DNA of 64,000 nucleotides from the NCBI GenBank assembly GCA_030248215.1, contig JASANG010001373.1, positions 124,001-188,000 of the forward strand, written 5' to 3'. The translations under genes and the position numbers were made by a program. The stretch is from Enoplolaimus lenunculus. Taxonomy: Eukaryota > Nematoda > Enoplea > Enoplida > Thoracostomopsidae. Under the pieces are notes generated by a model. That model saw only the letters and a program-made list of their open reading frames with translations. It was not told the origin of the DNA and made no database searches. Below, piece after piece: positions 11,601 to 23,800 of this stretch (within the stretch, counting starts at the first letter, position 1; each line of letters opens with the position of its first letter).

Positions 11601-14193
11601 GCGAGACCCTGAAAACAACGGATCGTATCTTTTAATGTTACTGTTATCTCTTCCGTCCTATTCAAGTCAATAAGTGCAAGTTTTGTTCGAAACCCATTTC
11701 ATCAAACATACAACAACTGCATCAACTAACTAAAACGATAATACAGTTTGTGATCATATTAATTATAACAAAGCGCATGACTTCCTTTCAAATCTGATAT
11801 GCAACCATAGTGAGTAATCAAATGCGTAACAATGGATGATTTCAGGCATAAATACCTACCCTTTGCGATTTCTATCCGGGGTTTTGTAGGCATGTTTCAA
11901 TTGTAAACAAAAGACCACTAATCCTGGCTACGACTATGCAGCTAACAACTTCAAATTTCTTAGAAAACTGCCGCAAAAATGCTAAAATACAAAGTTATTT
12001 ACTAAATTTCATTTATAAAAATAGAAACGAAATACATAGATTGAAGTTTCATAACAATTACATTTACTAACCGTAACATCAGCCGCTCTCACAGTTGGTC
12101 GTTTGCGGTTTGCTTTAGGTCCAAATGTTGATTCAAAACTTTCAGTGTCCAAAATATGAACACGTGCTTGCTAAAAACAAAACAAAACATAAACAAACTA
12201 TACGCGTATGATTTCAAACACAAAATATGAAAGATAAGTCATATTATGACTGTTTTAAATATAATAAATTTGTATTTTTACGAAAAAATGAAACCCAACA
12301 ACGTATTCGACTAGTAAAACAACATTATTCTGCATATGAATATTATTTGTACCAAATTTAGTATGCAAGTATGCAAACACTACCTAGCTAACCCATTCCC
12401 GTGGCTATTCCGCACAATTAATAACCTTGAAAACGGCGCTACCTTTGCCTTTTCGTTCAACAGCGTAACAGGCAATTGCGTTTTTCGCATTATCACTTGA
12501 TACGGATCTTTAAGTGTTTTACCCAAATGCTCTTGAAACTTTTGCAACGCTTCTTGACCAACCACCCGTGTGTTTCCTGAAATAAGGATGTCAAAATATA
12601 AACTGATAGTCAACATATTTACTATTCTAATTCCTTAAAACATTTTCGACAAAAAATACAGAAAATTGCCTAAACAAAATTATGAAGTCTAAAATCTTGC
12701 TTTTGATGTTTAAAAATAACACATTGCAGACTCAAGCTTATAGCCAGCGTGTTTAGGTGTTAAATCACCAGTTTGCGATTTTTCCGCAGGGAGCTGTAGG
12801 AACTTTTTAAGCAGGTACAACCAAATACCAATCCTTCAAAATTTTTATAAGAAGTAACCCACATTTTTAAAGTCCAAGCTACTCAAGTCCCTGATTATAC
12901 TCACAACTTTAAATGACAATTTAAATTTACCAAACCATCGACGATTAGGTTCAACACGTGCGATAGCACCAGACTTTAGCGTTTCTTGAAACGGAGCCGC
13001 TTTCACAATTTTACCTTTTCGGTCCCTATAACCAATAAGTGTAAGTAGTAAAAACTAAAAGCAAAATTTTTATCTGTTCGATTTATTCACTACCAATGAC
13101 AGCCTGCAACGCTGGAAATAAAAGAGAACTCAAGTTAAACATACTTTGATTTAAGAGACGTTATGTGGACGTTGTATATTTTAAGACACCCAATATCCTC
13201 AAATAAGCGTAAAACGAAACTCAAACAAAAATTATATGCCTGCAATTAATAGCACCGCTATAAATACTGACTTTTCCAACAGACATTCATCGACAATGTT
13301 AAAATTTCGTTATCGGCACAAAATCTATCTTAGAGTTGCGCTATACTTGTCGTGCTGCACCTTCAGCTGAAGCACGGTGACGGACGGCGCCAGACGTCAA
13401 CAAAAGTATAGCACAATAGAAACAGTATTAAAAGCGTAAGCGATAACATATGGGTACCATTAAATTTTTAAATTTTACGAGTGGGTACGGGGTATTTAAC
13501 AAGGTGTGGGAGTGAACCGGGAAAAGCCGATGTTCTGCCGGGGGCGCCGCCAAAATTTACTGAGCGCACGACAATATACCGACTCTTTTCAGCGACTATT
13601 AAACCACAGTTTTAGTGTATCACGCTCTGAATACCGTTTTGCTTTGAAATTCTTATACATCAACAGTCGATTAACAGTTGATTTTGTTCTCATTTTGCCG
13701 CCTCCCATCCGTTTAGCGCCTTCTTTTGGTCGATCTAAAAGTAACATAAAACAACGTTACCTCTGAATCCAATGTCATCACAATATGTAGCAGTGCTATA
13801 AAATACAAATTTGGCATTATTATCAACAACAAATATTAAAACGGACGATGTTAAATAAAACAAACCGGAAACCATGTGCGGACTCTGCTCAATTCTTCCT
13901 TTAACATGCATAAGGCTCACATAATCAGTGATGACAAATTCTGTACCAGTTTTAAAATTCAAGTTTTAAACAAGCAAAAAGATATAGATTTCAACTAAAA
14001 AGTTCGAATTTATGAAGTTGCATGATCATTAAGACTTTTAAAACTGGTACAGCGTTTGTCGTCACTGATTTCTAGGGGAACCAAGTGCATCAGTAGTGAC
14101 TTACCTAATCAGCAGTGACTTACCTGGATTCATGCTATGTTTCGCTTTCGACACATAATCTTTCACCTTCTTTTCACGAGTAACCCTAGCCAT
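5647..14193 (-). CDS. GNL2: GNL2/NGP1 nucleolar GTP-binding protein, 16 exons, complete
   Basis: Circularly permuted YlqF-type GTPase needed for late nucleolar 60S subunit maturation and export (family knowledge). Exons: 14193-14124, 13734-13635, 13025-12931, 12576-12443, 12170-12072, 11608-11456, 11226-11068, 10362-10249, 9909-9781, 9616-9512, 8726-8568, 7980-7762, 6957-6795, 6647-6453, 6194-6136, 5775-5647. All phases agree and give 693 residues (human 731). Motifs appear in the permuted order: N-terminal NGP1 region with NPDR and RVEPN, G5-like AFHAS (285-289), G4 NKVD (260-263), G1 GYPNVGKSS (322-330), G3 DCPG (366-369), then GGEPD and [10 protein letters not shown]. The C-terminus is acidic, then basic (KRKRKRRR), and ends in [15 protein letters not shown], a typical GNL2 tail. 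Exon 2 uses an unusual GTATTC donor, and exon 12 has a weak TTTGAG acceptor. The gene is divergent from NDUFS1, 3.65 kb away. No AATAAA was found just past the stop. Confidence 0.97.
7219..7548. mobile_element. hAT-like foldback MITE in a GNL2 intron
   Basis: 330 bp from CAGGGCACAAGC to TTTTTCACCCTG. The flanking octamers GTAGCTAT and GTAGTTAC are a near-matching 8-bp target duplication. Sub-terminal CCGGCTCCGG repeats and an AT-rich core (ATTAACAAATCAAACATCAT) are shared with 14432-14753 and 56990-57262. Non-coding. Confidence 0.82.
9108..9430. repeat. Unclassified repeat fragment with (GTT)n tract, GNL2 intron
   Basis: A GTTGTTGTTGTTGTTG microsatellite near 9282 is flanked by sequence of higher GC than the rest of the intron. 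The left side begins with a CCGGCTCCGG block. It may be the tail of an old retroelement, but no diagnostic domain can be read, so the class is left open. Confidence 0.3.
10500..10750. repeat. GC-rich GTGCGGTGCCG repeat in GNL2 intron 7-8 region
   Basis: Contains TTGTCGTGCGGTGCCGTCCG, then GTGCCGCACCGTACGC and CCGCACAGTGACGG, which are mutually inverted. The same TTGTCGTGC and TGACGGACGGCG words occur in the small foldback at 13338, so the two are related non-coding elements. No target duplication was established. Confidence 0.45.
13338..13414. mobile_element. 77-bp mini-foldback element, GNL2 intron 2
   Basis: The ends GCGCTATACTTG and AAAAGTATAGCAC are inverted repeats. The centre TGCACCTTCAGCTGAAGCA is palindromic. 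Too small for any gene; a minimal non-autonomous element related to the repeat near 10500. Confidence 0.55.
13923..14070. mobile_element. 148-bp foldback MITE beside GNL2 exon 1
   Basis: Terminal inverted repeats of about 35 bp: AATCAGTGATGACAAATTC pairs with GTTTGTCGTCACTGATT, then CTGTACCAGTTTTAAAA with its exact complement. It lies in intron 1, only 53 bp from the exon 1 splice donor. The family is unknown. Confidence 0.75.
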
Positions 14194-14431
14194 TATTAAT
14201 TACGCCACCAGCTAATTTAGCTGTATATACAAATACTATAAATCTGACTTTAAAATAAAATACAATGGAAAGTACTGCTTTTGTAGGGTGTCTTCTGGAC
14301 CGAGAACCCGCAAATTAAAAAGAATCGTCAGCACAGCAGGGTTAAAGCTATGATTGCAGGGAGATTCGGTAGCAAAATTGCAATTTGACGCAGGGTAAAG
14401 TGTGCGGTGTAAACTCAAACACAGCATATTC

Positions 14432-14753
14432 CAGGGCGAGGTGAAAAATACCAGAGCCGGAGGTCAACGAAACTTGCCGGAGCAGGAGGTGCGGCGAAAT
14501 TAGGCAGTAAAAATGATGGTTAATTAGTTAAATTTAGCCAATATCTGCAATGTTGTTTGGTTTTACGATCATTTTCAGTGAAATTTCGGAAATTCTTTCC
14601 TAACAATAGTAACAAAAGTAATACGAAACGCGCTAAACAGTGAATTTTGCAAAATTTTACTACAGAAATTGCCGGAATCTCCGGCAAAAATTGTACGGTA
14701 GCCGGAGGTTTATTTTCTACCGAAACCGATGGAAGACATCCGGTTGTACCCTG
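14432..14753. mobile_element. hAT-like foldback MITE, intergenic
   Basis: 322 bp, beginning CAGGGCGAGGTG and ending CGGTTGTACCCTG. Flanking octamers GCATATTC and GTATATTC differ at one position, a convincing 8-bp target duplication. Sub-terminal CCGGAGG/CCTCCGG repeats and an AT-rich core are shared with the copy at 7219-7548, in opposite orientation. Confidence 0.85.
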
Positions 14754-15924
14754 GTATATTCGTATCATATGCATGAAGCACGAGAAAAAGTATGACGTTA
14801 TCAAAAACTTCAATCAGCAATTAAAATTGGCAACTTGTTCGTTTACCCAGCTGACATGAAATTTGAAATTCTTATGAATGCTAACCTTTCATTCGTTATA
14901 TGCCAACAGAACTGCTTTTCCTTCCTCAAAAAATTCGGCTGTTTTCGCAATTTTGCATAGCAATTTAAAGGACCTTGCAACTGCATATCTTATATAACGC
15001 TCAAACTACGTTCTGCAAAACCTAACGCCCGTTCACTGACAAACAACATAAACCACGACTAGAATATAAACTTTACTGTATGAAAGACATTTTGCACCAT
15101 GCAGAAAGAATATTTACTATCGTTAAAAGAAATTATTTAACTTTAACCACATGTTCCTCGTGTCTTATAATTTCAGAATCAAAATCATGACAATAACCAG
15201 TTAAACGTAGGAATTATAGGGTGAATGCAAAAGCTAAACTATATTAATACGATATATCACGTATCCGCCGGATAACAATTTTACTGCATACCAGAACCGG
15301 ACAGTAAATTGTTTACCGGAAACAGATGTTAGCCGGATATAGTATCTATATTTGTGCACTGTTGGGTGCTGAAAGTTATTTGAGTTGTACAAAAGTATGG
15401 GTTTACTAAGTTAAGTATTGTTGGCTTGGATTTTTAATTTCGTTTCAACATGCGCTAACGTTATTTCTGCATGACAAACTTTCGCTGCATATATGGCAAA
15501 AAACAAACTCATTTACGACCGTAAACGATCTTATATGCAGGATTTTAATATTACTGGTGCTGAAGTTTAACTTAACCAAAGCGAAGCGACAAGTCTCTAG
15601 AACAGAGTATAGCAGCCAAAGACCATAAACCAAGGGATTTTTACGCTACAAAATGACGGGAAAACTCTCAAAAACTAAAGTCAACCCCAGTTTGTTAAAA
15701 ACGTTGGTTCTCAAAGTCTTAGTACATGCAGCATTTAATTACAGAAACTGTGCAATACTTATTTTGGTTATGTTTAAGTTTGAAAAATTATGTTATTTAA
15801 GATGAGGTTGTACAATCCGTGTATTTTGTTTCTATTGAGCTAGCTTAGCGAGTTCGCAGAGAAAACTATCGTTAACGTACACCTACAGTGGAAAAATTAT
15901 ACGAGGGCAAAATTACGCTGAGAC

Positions 15925-16294
15925 ACCGGGTACCGGAACCGGATAAAGAATGTCGATTTTTTGCCGGATATTAATCGGCAACTGAGTATTTAGTCGATAC
16001 ACAGGAACCGGAACCAGAAAAATTACTTGTTACCGAAAACTTTACATATTTTTTAAGTTATTTTATTCGTCGGGAAACGTATGATAAGTTATGGAGAACG
16101 TACGACACAAATTAATAATTTTGACAATACACACTCAGACCCTTTCAGAAAAATATGTTTGAACAATATGCCAATCTTTCTAAAATTTTTTGGAATGAGA
16201 AAATTCAATACCGAAAATACCGGATTTATTACCGGTACCGAATAGTGAAACATACCAGATCCCCTGCCGGAACCGGAATTCCGGTTGCACCGTG
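15925..16294. mobile_element. Decayed CCGGAACCGG foldback element
   Basis: Left arm CCGGGTACCGGAACCGGAT and right arm CCGGAACCGGAATTCCGG then TTGCACCGTG, with scattered ACCGGA words between. The ends are mutated relative to CAGGGTGCAACC and no target duplication is visible. Same family as 36470-36848. Confidence 0.6.
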
Positions 16295-17846
16295 ATAACA
16301 GTATATTTCAGTTGCATCTTCAGAATGCCATTGCAGTTTGCCACACGTGAGGTTTCGTTACTTGCGAACACAAAACAAATATAAACGGGAAACCAACCGA
16401 TTCTCAAATGGTTAACTTGTGAAAATCATTCAGCTTTCAAGCGTACAAAGAAATGTCCCACAGCATACAAAAGCAGTTCCAGTTATGACTCTCGCCGAGG
16501 GTCGCGATTCTTTCATTACTAAGTGTCCAAAAATTGTTGTAACTACAACGGTTAACGAATTGACGATCGGCACAATCGTACTAATGTCCAGCCGTACGAC
16601 CAATGTATGAAATGCAATTGATGCAGACTGAAAAGATAACAGACAGTTCCACAGTTTAATATTAGTGCTATGCTAATCTAATCCCCATTTACTTTCCTCG
16701 CAACTACACGCCGACACGTATGCTGCCGACTACGTAGCATACATAAAGTGCTCTGCACTGTATTGCAAGTGCAAAATTTGGCATATATGTGACATGTTAA
16801 AGCAGCCTTAATTAATATATAAATCGTTTACAACAAACCTGATTCAGAAGAAACGGCAGAAGAAATCCCAGATCAGTAATTACATTCCACAAAGTATTTA
16901 TCCGAATTCTAACGATCCCATACTGATTATCTTCATCGTTAGAAAGGGTTTTTAAATTAGAAACACCACTTTTTAGTAATGGATTAGATAGTCCCCAAAC
17001 TAAAGATACGAGAAATATTTGGCAATAGTCGGCCAAAATCATGCAACGTTTGGAACTGATTACAATATATAGCGAAAAACTATGATAAATATACTTAGAA
17101 TCTGATAAATATAAAACGTGTTAAAACTGTTTTAGTGCAACATTATGACAACTGGCGGTGACTAAGTTAGTCAATATCTATAAAACACTGTTCACACGCA
17201 CACCTGCAAATTTTCGCGCAAGAACTTGCGCATGAAATTGCACATACAAATATTTGCAACTAAAAATATATAGCTGTTATTTACTTGTGCAAATTAATGC
17301 AACTCGAACACGCAGCAGCTAGTACGCTTAAGTGTTTACGTTGTTGCTGAATCCGTTTATAAACACACATTTTGGGTTATCACTGTTCTACTAGCTTAGT
17401 CATTACCGTAAAAGAAACGGGCGTAAAATCAGTATTATTTGGCGTAAGTCTAGCTTTTTGAGCATAACACTGTATACTAGAAACGCAACTACCGTTGATA
17501 AGTTTCAAAGAACCTAAAAGTTGTGCAAAATTTTGGTCAATTTAATTTTCTAAGTGCAATAAACGTTTTTTTAAATTATGCACTAGCAACGGACAATAAT
17601 TTTTGCAACACTAAACATCAATCCAGTTTGGTTCGGACAGTGCCATGGTAATCTACAAAGGTGCTCGCTAGAGGTATCCGAACCCTACAGATATATCATA
17701 TTTCAATTTGACTTTTCGCTTTGAAAGTAGATAAACGTTTAATGTTATAGCTACTGGCATTCAGAATTTATAGAACTCAATTTCAAGTACTTAGCACCCG
17801 CTTTCAGTGTATTATAATCTTATAGATAATGGATTAATGTGTAATC

Positions 17847-20800
17847 ATGCTTCGAACTGCCGGATCACGTGTTGCGCCCGTTGTTTTACAACAGTGTATG
17901 TGTTCATGTTACGTGCTGTTTTTGGTTATTTTAAAAAAACGGTTTCGCTTGTAAATACTGCGAAATCCTTGTAGGCCAAGACTGAAATGTTTTACGTTAC
18001 CGGCTAACGTGTTTTAATGGCTGCTGGCGTGTTTCTTTAAAGATGACTATTGTAAGTTAAGGTCGTATAACATTCGTAACTCTGTTAGCAATGTCGAAGT
18101 GCCGGAGCAGACAGGGCTATGGGCTGTCCCCAAGCTCCTGGGGTTAGGGGTTTCCACACTCGCGAGCGAAGCGAGCGAGAAGTCAGCCGCATTTAAAGCT
18201 TCGGTTGGTTTTGTTTCAACCGGTTATGGTGGGGTCTGTGATAAGTTGGAAGGGTAGGGTACGACGGTTTTTCGTTCTGTGTTCTCAGCAGCTGAAAATG
18301 AGGGACGCTCCCAGGAGGTTTGGAACTCGGTCGACAGATTTTCAGTCCAGCGCGCTATCCACCGAGCCATGCCGCCTCTCAATGAACTGCTGAGTTTTTC
18401 TATTTTAATGCCTTATAAGAACCCCAACATACACATGCATCTTGGTTCTTCAATGTTTTTAGCGCTTCCGCATATGAAGGAACTTCATATGCTTCAACGT
18501 TTTACCGATGTGCAGCATTAGCATGAGGTTTCATTTTGCCTCCATACATCCGCATGTCACATCCCCCGGTTTTCCTACGAGGTAGTCCCTTGACCGCCAA
18601 CTTATATATTTTCGGTTCTACCGCGGCAGTTTGCCATTGCGGTCCTATCGTGGTCACCATGTGATAAGTTGGGTAGGCTAGGGTACGACATTTTTTAGTT
18701 CTGAGTTCTCAGCAGCTGAAAATGAGGGAGGCTTTCAGGAGGTTTCGAATTCGGTGGACAGATTTTCATTTCAGCGCGTTATCCACTGAACCACGCCGCC
18801 TCACAATCAACTGCTGAGTTTTTCTATTTTTATGCCGTATAAGAACCTCAACATGCACATGCATCTTGATTCTTCAATGTTTTACCGCTTCTGCATATGA
18901 AGGCACTTCATATGCATCAACGTTTTACCGATGTGCCGCATTAACATGAGGTTTCATTTTGCCTGCATACATCCGCATGTCACAGGGTCCTGTTAAGGGT
19001 GTGGCCCCTACAAAGGGGGGGTGGTATGGCGGGTAGCTGCTCCGGCCCTGAGCATTGGGTAGGCGAAGCTTAGTATTCATTGATCAGCTAAGGAAACTAA
19101 CTATTTTATTTATTCGTTTCTTAGGTCGTCTGCAACAAACCGCGGCTGCACCGGATAAAATTGAGGTGTTTGTTGACGGAAAACCAGTATATGTTGAACC
19201 AAACACAACGGTTTTGCAGGTTGGTTAATTGTTTTGGTTATGTTTGGTAAAAATCTGAATATCTAGATCATTCGGGTCTTCACATAAATGGTGCAATTTT
19301 AAAGGAAAAATAAGGTGTTATACAGCTTTGTTTTGAAAATTATGCCTGTACTAAAATATGCAGATGTGAAAATATTTTTGTTTCAGGCATGTGCCGTCGC
19401 TGGTGTCGAAATTCCTCGTTTTTGTTATCATGAACGCTTATCTATTGCAGGAAACTGCCGCATGTGTTTGGTAGAAGTTGAAAAATCTGTTAAGGTTCGT
19501 GGAGTTTAATTTTAGCGTTAGATGTTTTAGTATTGACATTGGCTGTTGATTAGAAGCATAATATTTGTACTAATGACCACAGTTATAGTTATTGTCCGTC
19601 GGTTCTTGTGTTTTCTTGTCTGGCCCGTAGCCAAGGGGGGCAGGGGGTTAGCCCCTTGCAAAGTTTTGGTCCCCTAGAAATTTTAAACCTTGCATAAAGT
19701 TGTTGACAACACTTGTATGCCCCTCTTGAAAAATTTTAGCACTCCTATCAAAGTTAGCTGGCTGCGAGCCTATTGTACAAATTGAGTACAAACAACATTT
19801 TCTAATTTTTGAACATTTTAGCCGGTGGCTTCTTGCGCTATGCCAGTAATGAAAGGAATGCGCGTTAAAACCGATTCGCTAATGTCAAAGAAAGCTAGGT
19901 AACAATTTTTTGTGCTAGTTATTTGATGTGAACAGCCAAGCATAAAATTTATGATTGATTAGCTATGCACTGGACAGTAAGCACGTGAGACATGCTTGTC
20001 CGTGTGTATATGCAAATGCATTGCAATATACAATATGATTGATGGTAGCATAAGGTCGAGATGCGTAATAAAACGGTCTGAAGTTCCGATTCCTACAAAA
20101 ACTTGTAAGCACGAAAAGCGGTATCACCAATGTTTATTCACAGGAATGGAACTCGGGTTGCTTGCGGAGTAACGCATATGGCGTTGTCTGAAACTTTGAA
20201 TTGCTTGGAAAATAGTTAAAATCCTTGAAAAATCATTGTTTTAGGAATTCAATAAATGGCTTGCGATAACCGCTCGAAACTAGCACAACAGAGGCCATTA
20301 GTTTCGGCTTGCTTGGTTTCGGCCTCATTCTTTTTAGTGGTATTTTAGAGAAGGTGTAATGGAATTTCTGCTGGTCAATCATCCACTCGATTGTCCAATT
20401 TGTGATCAAGGTGGAGAATGCGATTTACAAGATCAGTCAATGGCGTTTGGAAGTGATCGTAGCAGATTTACTGATAATCCTGTCACTGGCAAACGGTAAA
20501 AATCAACTGTTATAGTTAGTTGAATGAATATTTTAAATTTTAACTAAACCGGTGTTTTGAAAGTGTTTTTGTAGTTGTTTTTAACCTTTTATTAGGAATA
20601 AAAAAGATAGCGTAGTTTGCTTGACTTGTTTAGGGTTTTAAAATGTGTATTGGTGGCGCTTTGATTGTTTCAGAGCTGTTGAAGATAAAAACATTGGACC
20701 TCTAGTGAAAACAATTATGACTCGGTGCATTCATTGCACCAGATGTGTCAGGCAAGTTACAGATGTTAAAATAACAAATAGATATAAAAATTGCAAAATA

Positions 20801-23800
20801 CTTAATCTAACGTGGAATATTATTATTTTTGAAATCATTGTCTAGTCGCACTGTGTTTAAATAACTTTTATTTTTAAGTTAAATTGTGTGATTAGTAAAA
20901 TTTTAGTGTGAACGTTGGAATATGTTACCAATACGGTTTAGGTAAGCATTACATAACATCAAGTTTTCGCGCATTAAACAGTGAACACTTTTTGAACAGT
21001 GAACACTTTTTGCTACATCTTTATTGGAGTATATTTCACGCTAAAGCGTGTCTTTCCTGTTGCGAATTTAGAGCTCCTTGTTGAAGCTGCTCTCTAAAAA
21101 GGTTATTTATATGGCACAATTTTGTCGATGCTGAAGGTGGACGTAAACACATACCTCTGATTAGCTAAGTATCCGTCGAGGATTCAACAGCAACAGTATT
21201 TTATAGGAAGCAGGAACAGGAACAAGAATTGTATGCTTTGCAAGAGTTCTAGCGCGAACAGGAATTCTTGTAGAACCAGAAGTATTCGCTCAAATTTAAC
21301 AGTGTTTTTGTGATTGTATTACATTGATTCATGAATCCTGTGTTTTAGGTTTGCCAACGAAGTGGCTGGAATTAGTGATCTAGGAACGACAGGTCGCGGT
21401 AACGACATGCAAATTGGAACGTATGTTGAAAAATTGTTCGCTTCCGAATTGTCTGGCAATGTTATAGATTTATGTCCAGTTGGCGCATTAACATCGAAGC
21501 CGTATTCGTTTACTGCAAGACCGTGGGAAACCAGGTAATTTATTTCTTTTTAATACATGAGTACTGTATAGTGGTAGTTTAAACGTAGATAGGTTTAAAA
21601 CAGTGGGGTAGGCAGACAATAATTTTAGTAAGAATCTTAAGTCTGGGCCCATATTGTCATATAGGTGTATCATCTATCACCTGAGAATATTAACCATGTT
21701 TTTGCTTTAAACTTCTCACAGGTAATTTGTAAGGTGAAAAATATTGCAAGTTTTCTTAGCTGGAGTTTTAACAAACATTTTTTGAAATGTTTTTAGCTGG
21801 TAATGTCAAAAACTTGTCATCTCAGTGCTTAGTTTGTTGCAGATTTAGGTTGAAAAGTTAATTGTGTACCTGTTTACGTATGGGCATAAATTGAATGCTA
21901 GGTTTTGGACTCAGTGTATTTTAGACGCGTTGAAACTATTGATGTTATGGACGCTATTGGTAGCAATATAACCGTTTCAACACGAACGGGTGAGGTTATG
22001 CGTGTGATTCCTCGAACAAATGAGGTAAACCATAAATATATTAACTATAATAACCTGGCCATTAAGTCTAAGCCTAAGCCTAAGTGTAAACTCAAAAATA
22101 ACGCCAAGCCAAGCCGACCCAGTATTTTGAAACGTTTTTTGCTGAATTCGTAATAACATTCGTGCACGAGGCACCTTTGTCAGTGGTTGTGCCTTAACAA
22201 TGCCTTATTGCTGTATTATTCGAGTACTTTTTCCAATGTAGTACGGTACTTATCGATCTGTGGTACAGTTTCGCATATATTGCGAGACAGAATTGTTAGG
22301 ATAGTAAACCTGAATCATCATAAAAGGTAACAGTTTCGGTGGTAAGACGCATTGCCGTACGCAGTGGAATATGGTTGCATTCCAATTCGCTGTTAAGTTC
22401 GAAAAGTATCTGCGAAGAATCGACATTTCTTGCAGCGCCGATGCTCATACTCACGAAAAGCGTCGATATTGCCAATGCCGATACAAGTGCCGATTAATCG
22501 GCACATATTTTAAATTCCAGTGTCGGTTCACGTTCTCGGTTTCGAAAGTATGAAATTATGGTTGAAACCCGCAAAATATATTGTGAAAGCCGCATATTAA
22601 AATTTACTTTGAAGGAAGTGAACGAAGAATGGATTTCGGACAAAACGCGATTCGCGTATGACGGTCTTAAACGCCAACGACTAATTGCTCCAATGGTTAA
22701 AGACTCAGATGATGGAAGCTTTCGGCAAATTGACTGGGAAGAAGCATTATTTACGGCTTCACAGAAGGTGGGGGTTCCACATTTTCGGTTACTTGTGCGA
22801 AATGCATTTAAACCTATTCCAAAACCAAAATGTTTGGAGCTGTTGGATTATACGTTGATAGATGTTGCACACAATTGTGAAAATTATCTCACAATATCAT
22901 GACGATTCGAAACACCAAATCTTACTCTGTCTTTACCAGCGATAACAGATAGCGAAATAATCTTCCATTTTAAAAGAGTCTGCTTAGTTACTAAGTTGAG
23001 TTCGATTTTGTTTGAATATTGTAGTCTGTATCTAATATTCGGTTCCTTCATGATATTCTAGTAGTAAGCTTTGGTGTATTTTGACATCTGATCCTACTGA
23101 CTGTTTTAGAGTGCTGACATGATTTTAGCTTAATCAGACGCCACCTGACAAGATTGCCGGTGTTGTTGGTGACTTAGTTGATGTAGAGTCTTTGGTCGCG
23201 TTCAAAGATTTAATGAATCGGTTTGGTGTTGAACAGCTTGTCACCGAGGAATCGTTCCCGGATATAGGGACTGTGTAAGTGTTGGGGACATGAACATATG
23301 CACCGCTGCTGTGCTGATTATCATAGACACGCCTACACAACGGATAATGTGTGCCGCTTAAATTTAAAATTGGGCCCATATTAAGTATGGAGGCCAACGT
23401 ACTAGCAGTCTCAAAAACGCCGGTACGCTCAGAGTTGCCAAGTTTTTCAAATGCGCAGGCGTCTATGATAAGCGTCGGCCCAGTACTGCATTAGAGAATC
23501 AAATAGGTTTCAGATAATTATACCAATAACGTGTAATTACTTCTCAGCGAGAGACGTTTAACTTTAATGAGGCTTGTGTTTCGGTACCGGTTGGTCGGTT
23601 CAGTCAAACCTTTGTGTCAAAATTTCCTACGTCGCAATTTGCACTACAACATATATTATTTGTAGCACTGACTTGCGGTCAAATTATGTACTGAACGATA
23701 AAATTGTTGGTGTCGAAGAAGCTGATGTCGTATTGCTTATTGGAACAAACCCAAGATTTGAAGCACCGCTGTTCAATGCTCGAATTCGAAAAAGGTACTA

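Larger units (their letters stand above)
14194..17846. other. Intergenic region between divergent GNL2 and NDUFS1
   Basis: Holds the 5' flanks of both genes. An acceptor-like ATATACAG lies about 30 bp upstream of the GNL2 ATG and ATCTTATAG just upstream of the NDUFS1 ATG, so 5' untranslated exons or trans-splicing are possible. Two CCGG-rich foldback elements (14432-14753, 15925-16294) lie here. Short open frames, including 16419-16610 on the plus strand, show no recognisable domain. No CpG-rich island or clear TATA box was seen. Confidence 0.5.
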
